DNA from: Citrus sinensis
Taxonomy: Eukaryota > Streptophyta > Magnoliopsida > Sapindales > Rutaceae
Assembly (NCBI RefSeq): GCF_022201045.2
Contig: NC_068561.1
Span: forward strand, 22,326,501-22,390,500
Direction of reading: 5' to 3'
DNA length: 64,000 nt
A program made the position numbers and the translations under genes. Below the pieces are notes generated by a model that was not told where the DNA came from, made no database searches, and saw nothing but the letters and a program-made list of their open reading frames with translations. Shown here one piece after another: positions 32,354 through 42,048 of the stretch (its first letter is position 1; each line of letters begins with the position of its first letter).

Positions 32354-34130
32354 AAACGACTCATTCAGCTGCATGCTGGATAACCCCTTTTCAGTTAAGC
32401 CCTTTTTTTTGTTCAGTTTTTATTGACTCGAGGAAAACAGAAGTATATTATAACACGTCTATTTCACTAGTATTTTTAGATTTGCTCTGGTGCAAGAAAT
32501 TCTGACAAGTAGACAGAGTATATAATATCCAGATGCATTCGCTGTTCCAGTATTGATTTTTTTTTTCAGATTTTATTTTAAATTGTATCACCCAAGTTTT
32601 AGTTTTTCATATGTATGTATCTCATGATAAGATTACCTGAATCATTAAAAACTGCTTGGATTCAATCTCCATTATTGAAGCATCCATTTGTGATGAGCTT
32701 TTAAATCTATCCAAGATTAATCAATTTAAGCACCTACAAGATCGGATTCTATCAAGCCTATAAAGGAGTAGATGAATCAATCAACAGCTGGTAACGGCAG
32801 CAACATCTTTACGCTACAAGAATTCTTCACGTTACAAGGATTCTATTAGACAACAGCTATAAAAAACTTGGATGACCTACTACTCATCAAGATATAGCAC
32901 TCATTTAGAGCATTTTCATCAGCTATTTCACTTACACAACAGATTTTTCAACTGAATTTAACAAACTAATTTCAAGTGGGCCCCACCACAGCGCCACCTC
33001 AGCCGAAACATGTTTTCCCTTTTAACAGCCAAATAACTAACTACTGAAAAAGCTTGAATCAATCATTTTTATCAAATTTGATTTCTCATACTGATCGTGT
33101 AAGAATATTTTTCAATCACGTGTCTTGAAAATATTTTGATGGAAAATTATTGACTATTCCTTTGTCTCTTTGGCACAAAAGAATTGATCATTATCAATTC
33201 TTTTGTGTGGGAATGTGTAGTCCTCATTATAAATTTTCGAAAACCATGCTAAACGTTTTAAGGATATCGAAATATTAGAAAATTGATGGTAAATTTGCAA
33301 GGATGTCGCTGTTCATAACTGATATTTGATGATTGATGTGCTCTTAATTTAAATATTATTTTAATATTTTTCTAACTTAATTTTATAATAAAATTTATTT
33401 TATTATGTTAATTTTTTTTATTTTGTTAGTGTAGATATATCTTGGGAATAAGAAGAAATCAATTGGAGCTTAAAGAATAATGGAGTACAAAACTAATACC
33501 TTATGGAAACAAATATTTGATTGTCAATTTTGCCAAACACATGAGAAGTCAAACCGTGAGCATGAATTTAAAAGAAGAAAAAAAGGGGAATGACTTCCAA
33601 GTTTAAGTTATTCAAGTGGAGTGCACTAAAGGATTAATTGATAAATTAAAATGGCAAGCATGTGGTGGGCTTTTTGGACAAATCCTTACTGGCTTAGCAA
33701 TTATAAAGTTGTTTTGATTTAAGGATTGACCATACCAAACAAGCACTTGGAGGACAAAGATTATTATATAAAGAGATGAAAAACTGAGAACAAAAGAATT
33801 CAAAAGAGAAGCAACCGTAGAATTTTATCGAAGCCGAGAGAAGAGAAGAGCTGCAAGAGATCCAGAGATAAGCCGAGATTAATTCTTGAGTTTTGCAATA
33901 TTTTTAAACTAAGCCAACGTTCCAGGAACAATAGGAATTGATTGTTCCTTGGTGAAATTCAAAGAACAGAAACAAGAGATTCTTCATTCAGGAACAAATA
34001 AAACAAGTAACGAGTCTTTAGAATCAAATTATGTCTGCATACATTTGTATCAACAAAGTGTCATCATGATGTGGTGCCGTGGTTCCGGTGCTCCTTTTGT
34101 AATCAAACATTCTGGTCTTGCCTTTGCATT
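32354..34130. other. Spacer NAC 1 to F-box relic B
   Basis: NAC 3' flank, conserved in unit C (42049-43848). No gene seen. A 15-bp stem hairpin lies at 33174-33207. Confidence 0.65.
33174..33207. repeat. Perfect 15-bp inverted repeat, unit B
   Basis: CACAAAAGAATTGAT, loop CATT, then ATCAATTCTTTTGTG. The same hairpin is intact at 42916-42949 in unit C. Confidence 0.85.
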
Positions 34131-34859
34131 TCACCTCTCATAGAACCACTTCTTTTGGAGCTGCAGGAATACACTCCGCTTCCTCTTCCCCAATCTAATG
34201 CCCCCTTCAACCCTCGGAGTTAAACGAAATCCTTCATTGTGTAAGACTAAGCTCTCTGAAAAGTTCACCATATCTAGTGTAACTTCATTATCACCAATCT
34301 CGAGATGTTTAAAAGCCAGTTCATTAAGGTCATAAGAAACCAGCTCTCCACTAATCATTAACATTCCAAAGTCACTATTGTTGACAATGCCTAATGGCCT
34401 TACAATTCTTTCCTCTGGCACAATCGAGTATTGTTTAGTCCAAGACTCCACCATGCCATACTCCCTCATCACCCAAATGTAACAGCCCTCGATTAGTCTA
34501 AGATTGCTGATGCTGCAAACAATCAGGGCAAGTGATTCTCTTAACACGGCCACAGAAACTTGAGGCCTTTCTCCTTCGCCATATTCATGATACATTGGAA
34601 GCATTATCTCTCCAAACTTCTCAGAATCAAAATCAAACAACAGGACAACATTTGCAGAGGATTCTTCTCCGGTTTAGAGGCAAAAAAATGGACAGCTTCA
34701 TTGAGAAATGCTGATGAAAATGTATCATTTGCATAGTATCCAGCATTATTTCCAATTGTTCTCCATGAATTCGTTGCTAGCGAATATACCTCAACTCTTG
34801 GTGGTTTTTTTTCAACATATAATGGCATATAAACATCTCCAAAATACATTATCCTTACA
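34131..34859 (-). pseudogene. F-box protein relic, copy B (N-terminus missing)
   Basis: The F-box-associated C-terminal part, ending QLQKKWFYER and TGA at 34131. It lacks the F-box because homology to copy C stops at 34859. A one-base deletion near 34672 (GGTTTAGAGG versus GGTCTTAGAGG in copy A) breaks the frame between the SLATNSWRTIGNN part and the LFDFDSEKFGEIMLP part. The last 169 codons remain open, beginning MFDFDSEKFGEIMLPMYHEY. The right breakpoint is the same as in copy A. Confidence 0.85.
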
Positions 34860-36535
34860 TTATTTGAGGATGATTATTTGGAAAATGGATTAATTTGAGG
34901 ATTATTATTATTTTTTTTTTGGAAATGGATTATTTTGCTGATGACGATGAATCTGATTATGATTATTATTATTATTGAAATGGATTATTATTTTGCTAAT
35001 GATGATCTTTTATTTTGATTATTGTTAATTTTATTATTATTATTAATGATAAATTATAATTAATTAATACACTAAGAACATATGAATATAATTAATTAAT
35101 ATATTAACAATAATTAATAATAATAATAACGATTAACAATATTATTATTATGATAAAAAAAAGAAATATAATTAATTAATATAACAACAACAACAATGAT
35201 AATAATAGTTATTATTATAATTAATTAAGGAAATTTTAATAATTTAAAACAATTCAACTCATTCCGATTCTGATTTTTACAGCTTAAGTAAATAATTTAT
35301 TCTAATTGTCATTCCCTATTCCGATTCAAGTTTATTCCGATTCTAGGCCATTCCGATTACTGACAAATAAACGCAGTATTTATTGCTAACAAGTGGCATA
35401 ATTAAAGAGGAATTAAAATATTTATATCATCTTATAGTTATCGTTTCAGTTTTGATTTTAAATGATTAGGGAATAGATGACTGGATACTTAAAGAAGAGT
35501 TAGAACATTTTTATTTTATGTATAGTACTTGAAATTTCTCTACTGACTGTATCTTCAACTTGTTCATGTGCATATAGCACTACAGCTGGTAGAAACTATA
35601 TATGACTAAAGCTGGGCTTTAGTTTACTTGAAACGTTAGGAAACTAAATGTTTAAATTTATATTTAAAAAAAATGATGCAAGATTTAAAAAGTTAAACAT
35701 TACCTCAAATGCATAGGTTTTAATATTTTTCCGAGTGTCACGCGCATATGTCATAACCATGCGCATTAACTGTCACTACCGCAAAAGTTGCTGCCACAGA
35801 AGATACTAGAATCTTTGACGCAAAATTAATCACTTCAATCTTAAATATAGCTGAGCCGATGATACATATACCTCATCAAATAATGAGGTGGATTTAAAAT
35901 ATCATGGACATACTGCAATTTATGTGAGATATGAACTTAACATAATACATGGGAGTTTGAACATGGGACCATACCAAACGTGTGGGGAAATATAAAACAT
36001 CTGGCGATAAAAGGGGCCTTAATTTAGGGACTAACAAGATAATCTTTAAATGGTACAAAATTAATCCGTGCAAAATAATTTGAAAATGCCATCACCAATT
36101 ATTTGGATGTGATTGTGGGATGAGATCTTGTCATTAGCGAAGACTTGTACAAGTCGTCAGCAGAAAGGGCAGAAGTTGTTTTCAATTTTTAATGCCTTAT
36201 TTTGTCGTCCTTTCTCTGTTTTTAAACCTTTCCAACTTTGACTTTTGAACAAGGGGAGGCCGTCTTTTGTTTTTTTTCCTTTTCCTTCCTCTTCTACTAA
36301 TAACCAAGCAAAACAGTAACTAACAGTTTGAACAGCATTTTCGTTTCTACAAATTTAAAATTACCCTGAAAATTTTGATACTGCATGCATTCGGAAATAC
36401 ATAACAACTGAATTAATTCGTTCAAATTGGAAAATATCATTCAAAAATATAATTAGATAAAACTCAATCTTTATTCTACTTCACCTCTTCACCATTCACT
36501 TGGATTTAGAAAGCAAGAAATATTTCATGATCTCA
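34860..36535. other. AT-rich spacer, F-box relic B to receptor C
   Basis: Closely matches 24280-26001, including the trinucleotide-rich part and the 3' flank of the receptor. No gene seen. Confidence 0.7.
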
Positions 36536-39040
36536 TCATCTCCCTTGTGGGTCAATGATCTCAGAGAAGACATCTCTACAGAGGGATCCGCTCACAGAAC
36601 ATTGTTCATTTGAAAGATAAGCCTCATGACCAAACTTTCCACTCTCCTCTGCGCTCTCTTGTAGCTGAAATGCAAACTCAAGACCACGAACCACATCACT
36701 CATGGATGGCCTTTGGGCTCCATCATCATTCAAGCAGCTAATTGCAACCTCAGCAAATTTGTTCAAGCATTCAGCTGTTATGTTACCTTTCAAAAGCGGA
36801 TCAACAATCTCATCAATGGTTCCATTGCGATAACATTGTTCAGCCCAAACAGCTAAACTCGCTTGATTCCTTTCCATTGTCCGAATAATAGGTGGTCGAG
36901 CGCACAATGCTTCCAATAACACAACGCCAAATGAGTAGACATCGGATTTTTCCGTTAGCTGCTGAAGTCGATAATACTCAGGATCTAAGTACCCGATGCT
37001 CCCCTTCACTATAGTACTGACATGAGTTTTGGACATGGAATTGGGTCCAAATTTGGACAGTCCAAAATCAGAAACCTTGGCCACCCATTTCTCATCCAAC
37101 AAGATATTCGTTGTCTTCACATCCCGATGAATGATAACTTGCTTCGCCCCAGTATGCAGATACTGCAGCCCACGAGCCGCGCCTATGCAAATGCCAAGCC
37201 GTTGACTCCATGGAAGAGGAGGATTATTGCTGTCATAGAGATGATCCCGTAGCGTCCCACGAGCCATGAAATCGTACACAAGGATCATCTCCCCGTCATC
37301 ATTGCAGTAACCAATGAGAGTGACCAAATGAATGTGCATTAGTTGGGAGAGCATCTCTATCTCTGTCTGAAATTCCAGTGCACCCTGTTGTGACCCTGGA
37401 ATCAGCCGTTTGATCGCAACAGGAGTGGCGCCACCGTTGATGAACCCTTTGTATACGTTACCAAACCCTCCAACTCCAATAATGAGACCAGTATCAAAGT
37501 TGTTTGTTGCTGCTTTGATTTCGGATAGTGAAAAGTGAGTACATAGATCCAGCGTTAGAGATGAGCCACGAGACTTCCTTGAATTTGTCTTAGAAGTAGA
37601 AAAACGTCTCCAGAAAAAAATTGAAAGAGAAATTGCAACAAAACCTGACATAAGTCCACCAACAATGAAAATTGTAGTTGCCATGATATTCTTGGATTTC
37701 CTTGATTGTGAGCTTGGCATTTCCTGTGGCACAATGGAAGGTTCGTTATTCCGACTTTCGCTGATCAGGGTTTCAGGATTAGGTAAGGCGAGATTTCCAT
37801 TGTTGTCCACCTTAAAAATTTCAATCCCGTTCAAGATAGCATCAGAATACCTGGTCCTCCATTCGGGCGTAGGATGCAGTGCAATAGAGAGTTTCTGCTT
37901 CTTTTCATCTCCTTTTTTCAATATCATTACAGCGTAGTCTCTGTAGGTGGGAACTCCATTTCCCCCACTCCAAGCTATTATGTCTGCTTGAGATTCAGCA
38001 ATTTCATCAGCAATGTTGATCGCGAACTCTCTATCACCGGGTTCAGTGATCTCAATCTGAAACTCGCAAAAATGAAGCCTAAGAAAATATGTAAACCCGG
38101 AATCCACTTGAAACTCCCAATTGAGATTATAATTCTCGTTTATGTTCTTATCCTGCCCCATTGCTCTGGCGGTTTGGTAGAGACTAACGGGAGCAGAGTA
38201 ATTAGATATCTTAGTGAAACGGAGAACAATACTAGTGTTAACGGGAAGAGCAGTGGGTCTGGCATCTGTCAAGTAAGCGTCATCCGTACTCCAGGTCCGA
38301 AGCATTCCTGTGTCTCCTAGTGGTGAAATGTGACTCCCACCAACATTTATTCGGTATAACGACTCAAGGGCATTGCTGTTTTCTATCATAAATCGTTTCT
38401 CCTGGCCAACAAACAGGAACCATGAGTCGTCGTAATAAAGATTCAGTGGCATGGATACTATTTCAATTCCGTTGATAAAAGCATATGAATCTTTGTAATC
38501 TGGACTTGATTTGAACGTAATGTTCAATAACCTCTGACTTTCTTCGACGTTGATGCAGAATTCTTTGAAAAATGAATCCTCGCCCAAAGCATCAGCTGTA
38601 AGCGAAGCACTGAAGTTGCTAAGAAGGGTGAAAGAACCGGCTTTAACGGAGAAGAAAGCTTTAGGGCGGTCGAAGCCTGGATAAGAAGTTGAATAGAAAT
38701 ACAGGCGGATGAATTTTTGACCTGCGGTGAGGTTGAATATGTAGGTGAACTTCGAATGAGAAAGCCGTGCGGCTGAGTATGGAGGTTGTTGAGGTGTGGT
38801 GAAGATTCTTGATGTGTCATTTTTTGGCTGGAAGTAGTAGGAGCGTCCAGGGCTTATATCTCCAATCCAGGTTCGGTATTCCAGAGAATGGAAGGTGCCA
38901 TTCGAGCCACAAGCAAGCAATATGCTGTCTGCGGCTTCATAAGGAGTGTCTGAGGCACCGGAGACGGCGAAAGCCATGTGGTGGAGGAAGAATAAGATGT
39001 AAGTTGGGGTGATCAGATACCTAGCGCCGGTGTTCTTCAT
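36536..39040 (-). CDS. CrRLK1L receptor-like kinase (FERONIA/MEDOS-like), copy C
   Basis: Intact single-exon receptor kinase of 834 aa, the same length as copy B. It has a signal peptide (TPTYILFFLHHMAFAVSG), a malectin-like ectodomain, a transmembrane helix (IVGGLMSGFVAISLSIFFW) and a complete kinase: GVGGFGNVYKG, VAIKR, HRDVKTTN, DFGLSKFG. The ectodomain differs from A and B at many positions (e.g. IEITEPGDREFAINIADEIA versus QEVTKPRDRVFQIYVANLTA in B). From the juxtamembrane region to the C-terminus it is nearly the same as copy A. That pattern suggests gene conversion of the 3' half. Confidence 0.93.
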   Translation of the reverse strand: MKNTGARYLITPTYILFFLHHMAFAVSGASDTPYEAADSILLACGSNGTFHSLEYRTWIGDISPGRSYYFQPKNDTSRIFTTPQQPPYSAARLSHSKFTYIFNLTAGQKFIRLYFYSTSYPGFDRPKAFFSVKAGSFTLLSNFSASLTADALGEDSFFKEFCINVEESQRLLNITFKSSPDYKDSYAFINGIEIVSMPLNLYYDDSWFLFVGQEKRFMIENSNALESLYRINVGGSHISPLGDTGMLRTWSTDDAYLTDARPTALPVNTSIVLRFTKISNYSAPVSLYQTARAMGQDKNINENYNLNWEFQVDSGFTYFLRLHFCEFQIEITEPGDREFAINIADEIAESQADIIAWSGGNGVPTYRDYAVMILKKGDEKKQKLSIALHPTPEWRTRYSDAILNGIEIFKVDNNGNLALPNPETLISESRNNEPSIVPQEMPSSQSRKSKNIMATTIFIVGGLMSGFVAISLSIFFWRRFSTSKTNSRKSRGSSLTLDLCTHFSLSEIKAATNNFDTGLIIGVGGFGNVYKGFINGGATPVAIKRLIPGSQQGALEFQTEIEMLSQLMHIHLVTLIGYCNDDGEMILVYDFMARGTLRDHLYDSNNPPLPWSQRLGICIGAARGLQYLHTGAKQVIIHRDVKTTNILLDEKWVAKVSDFGLSKFGPNSMSKTHVSTIVKGSIGYLDPEYYRLQQLTEKSDVYSFGVVLLEALCARPPIIRTMERNQASLAVWAEQCYRNGTIDEIVDPLLKGNITAECLNKFAEVAISCLNDDGAQRPSMSDVVRGLEFAFQLQESAEESGKFGHEAYLSNEQCSVSGSLCRDVFSEIIDPQGR

Positions 39041-39783
39041 TGTGATTGTGTTGTGTCTCTAGCTACAGCATTTACAGAATTTAATAAAGGGTTAAAATGT
39101 TAAAAACAATGGTGGGCTAAAATCAGAGTAAACGCGTCAATGCGGGCCACTGAAAGACTAAGCAAAGTCTACGGTAGACGCTCTACGAAAGATTGGAAGG
39201 TGGTCTTGGTCTTTGGGATTACTCGTAAGTCCAGATTAGAGTGTGGGTTTAAGGACTTTTAAGACAGAGTTTCCTTTTTTCGGGAGATGGTCAACCGCTC
39301 AGATCCAGTTTAACGGAATTTTAAACTAAATATCATTTTTTTTTTTTTAACTTTTATAATGAGTACCTTGCCTTTAATAAATATCGTGCACACAATAGAT
39401 TAGAGCTATAATTGGGATACTCCAGCACTCTCACTTCACCCATTACCACCTTCAACTCTTTGAACTCACCCTTTTCTACCATAGTCGGCTCTACCAGGTA
39501 CCAACTGATACCATGATACATATTCCACATTACCCGATTTATAGACTGTAACCTTCTAAAGGATGCCATATAAAGTTTCAAACTTCAATATGCCAAAAAA
39601 AAAAATTCCTTATGTTTGTAGATAAATACATGAAAATTAACTAAATTTTAGATTTAAATCAATACAAAAAGTTGAAACTTGAAAACTTAGATGATTGTTG
39701 TCAATGTCCACCTCCAACTAAATTTTAACTTATTTATTTCCTAATAGTACCACATCTATATAGTTTAAATTTTTTTTATAAAT

Positions 39784-39787
<4 letters not shown>

Positions 39788-39822
<35 letters not shown>
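39788..39822. repeat. (AT)n microsatellite
   Basis: A plain AT dinucleotide run of about 35 bp. Confidence 0.95.
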
Positions 39823-39826
<4 letters not shown>

Positions 39827-40119
39827 TTCATTTTTTGTGAGTTTGTAGTTTTTTACGGATTTTGAGAATTAAATCAATGTCCAATCCGCCGACTACAGAT
39901 TTTAAAATTTTCATTCCAAACCAATTTACAATCCACGCATTGGATTTTTTACGAATCAAATTTTTGTGACTCAAATGAATTCGATTAGATTCTAAACACC
40001 CTAACTTCAACTAATGATTATTGAAGAAGAAAAGGGAAATAACATTGTTAGGGTTTAGTAATTACTGAGGATAATAATAATCATAAATTAATAATGTCAA
40101 ATAAAATGAAAAAAATAAG

Positions 40120-40433
40120 TTTTTGGGTGCTTCAGGAGTACTGCTCTTTATCCATTCACTATTTCACTACTTGCTACATGCGTATGTATATTATTATAAG
40201 GCAGTGACTATGGTGGAGTTGCTCCACTGTAGAATACTAATGATAATTGTTAGATTATAGCAATAAGTGTAGATTTAATATTTATTTTTATGATTGTACG
40301 GTCATCAACAATGGTCCATAGTGGAACAGTTCCAACATATGTGAACCCTTAACATACTGAATTAAAATATACACTTAGAAATAAAATGAATGAAAAATAA
40401 GCACTACTGCAGAAATACCTGAGACTTTTTCTT
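40120..40433. mobile_element. Unit-C-specific insertion, possible MITE (about 310 bp)
   Basis: Unit B runs AAAATGAAAAAAATAA...GAAGAACCAATGTATA. In unit C the same flanks are separated by about 310 bp. The ends show weak inverted similarity (TTCAGGAGTACTGC against CTCAGGTATTTCTGC) and T runs at both borders. The interior has a second inverted pair (GGTGGAGTTGCTCCAC near 40210 and GTCCATAGTGGAACAG near 40315). Confidence 0.5.
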
Positions 40434-40824
40434 CAAAGAACCAATGTATATTTGATCGTTAGGACCGAGATGGATAGATCTTATTGGCACGAAAAACGGC
40501 TTGTTATTATAAATTGATTGAGGAAGGTAGCTCAATTTCGTTAACGGTTTTGGAAAACAGATTATTAACAGCAGATTGGACCCGCTCCAATCTTCTTTGT
40601 ATTAATTAGGCCCAGCTAAAGAATAAGGTCTAGCGCCAGAATATTTATCGACCTGGTTTGCTCATAAGCACGTGAGATTGATTTAGGAAGGTTGTTTCCT
40701 TTTAATAAAAGGAAACAAAATCAAATTAAACAGGACATCATTTAGGAAACCCTTCTCTATTTACACATAGACTGTCCTAATCGTCCGGTGCTCATTATCT
40801 CACAGAATATAACTGTCCATTACC

Positions 40825-42048
40825 ATGATGCAGGAAAGAAGCCGCATTCTTCCAGTGGGGTGCAAATTCTTACCCTCTGAGGAACAACTTGTTCGTTACT
40901 ATCTTTTCAACAAGATTTCTGGAATCCCCACTCCCTTTGCTGAATATTTTGTGAAAGATGTAGATCTTTACGATTATGAAGAACCCTGGGATATTTGGAA
41001 ACAGTTCGGAGGATCCAATTTAGAAGATGGTGAGGATCTTTACTTTTTCACACACTTAAAGAAGAAGAGCATTAATGGTTCAAGAATTAATCGCAAGGTC
41101 GGTTCTGGTGCATGGCAAGGGGAAGATGCCGGCGAGCTAGTCCTGTCCTGCAACTCCAATCGCCCAATTGGTTCAAAGAAAATATTTCGATATGAGAACG
41201 ACAACTCTCCACACAACGGTTGCTGGATTATGCATGAATACACTCTGAACGCTTCACTGTTGCCTCAGAACCATCATTCCAGCAGTGACTGTGTTCTCTG
41301 TCGACTTAGAAAGAATGGTGGTCAGTCAGTGGGGATCAAGGATTCAAGGAAAAAGATAAAGATTGATAAACAAGTTGAAGACAATGATCATCAGCCAGCG
41401 GGGAAGTCAAATTCAAGGAAAAGGGTAAAGTTTGAACACCAAGTTAATGGCAATGATATCCCTGATGAGCCTTTTGTTGAGAATCACCAGAATCAGTATG
41501 TGCAAGAAAATCAATCGCAGCCCCTGAATGAACAAAGTCCTCATAAACTGCTTGAGTCCTCTGTTAAGAATAACCCGGAAGAAAAATCACCAGTGCCCAG
41601 GACTAAACAGACTCTTCTTGAACAAATTGAGCATTTAGCTGAGAATGGATATCCATCTACTTTTGAGGAGAATCAACAACAGCCCATGACCGAGCCAAGT
41701 CTTCATAATCAGCTTGAGCTTTCTCAGAATCACCTGTTGATGGAACAAACTCCATCTTACCTTCTCAAGGGCCAAGAGGAAAATCATCAACTGGCCGTGA
41801 CTGAACAGAATCCTCATCATCTTGAGCTTTCCGAGAGTCACCAGAATATGAAACGCACTTCATCATCTAACCTCGAAGAAAACCAACTTCCAGCAACTGA
41901 ACAGTCCCATGATGATGCTATCTACTCTGAGCTAACTGATATTAATTCTTGGGTCGTTCATCAGCTTACCCGTATTGAGGATGCTACCTACCCGCATCTC
42001 GCCGATGATAAATTTTTGGTTTCTAATGAGCTTGTTTATACGGATTGA
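40825..42048 (+). CDS. NAC-domain transcription factor, copy 2 (407 aa, intronless)
   Basis: Tandem paralogue of 31130-32353, with the same length and no indels in the protein. I count roughly 20 amino-acid differences (e.g. VHYYLF/VRYYLF, NFPHNR/NSPHNG, DNHQNMNH/ESHQNMKR). The NAC subdomains are the same: LPVGCKFLPSEEQLVRYY, EEPWDIWKQFGG, RKVGSGAWQGED, CWIMHEYTL and CVLCRLRK. The Q/N/E-rich tail with repeats and the acidic end are kept. The reading frame is intact, so both copies may be functional. The TATA-like element of copy 1 (CTATTTATACAT) reads CTATTTACACAT here. Confidence 0.9.
   Translation: MMQERSRILPVGCKFLPSEEQLVRYYLFNKISGIPTPFAEYFVKDVDLYDYEEPWDIWKQFGGSNLEDGEDLYFFTHLKKKSINGSRINRKVGSGAWQGEDAGELVLSCNSNRPIGSKKIFRYENDNSPHNGCWIMHEYTLNASLLPQNHHSSSDCVLCRLRKNGGQSVGIKDSRKKIKIDKQVEDNDHQPAGKSNSRKRVKFEHQVNGNDIPDEPFVENHQNQYVQENQSQPLNEQSPHKLLESSVKNNPEEKSPVPRTKQTLLEQIEHLAENGYPSTFEENQQQPMTEPSLHNQLELSQNHLLMEQTPSYLLKGQEENHQLAVTEQNPHHLELSESHQNMKRTSSSNLEENQLPATEQSHDDAIYSELTDINSWVVHQLTRIEDATYPHLADDKFLVSNELVYTD

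Larger units (their letters stand above)
39041..40824. other. Spacer receptor C to NAC 2
   Basis: Divergent promoter region, more diverged from A and B than the genes. It contains an (AT)n run at about 39788-39822, an altered copy of the small ORF (about 39372-39510, minus) and a unit-specific insertion at about 40120-40433. Confidence 0.65.

Noticed and set aside
31718-32374. Minus-strand open frames over the NAC tail
   Set aside because: Antisense of the Q/N/E-rich repeat region; same frames recur in NAC 2 without independent support.
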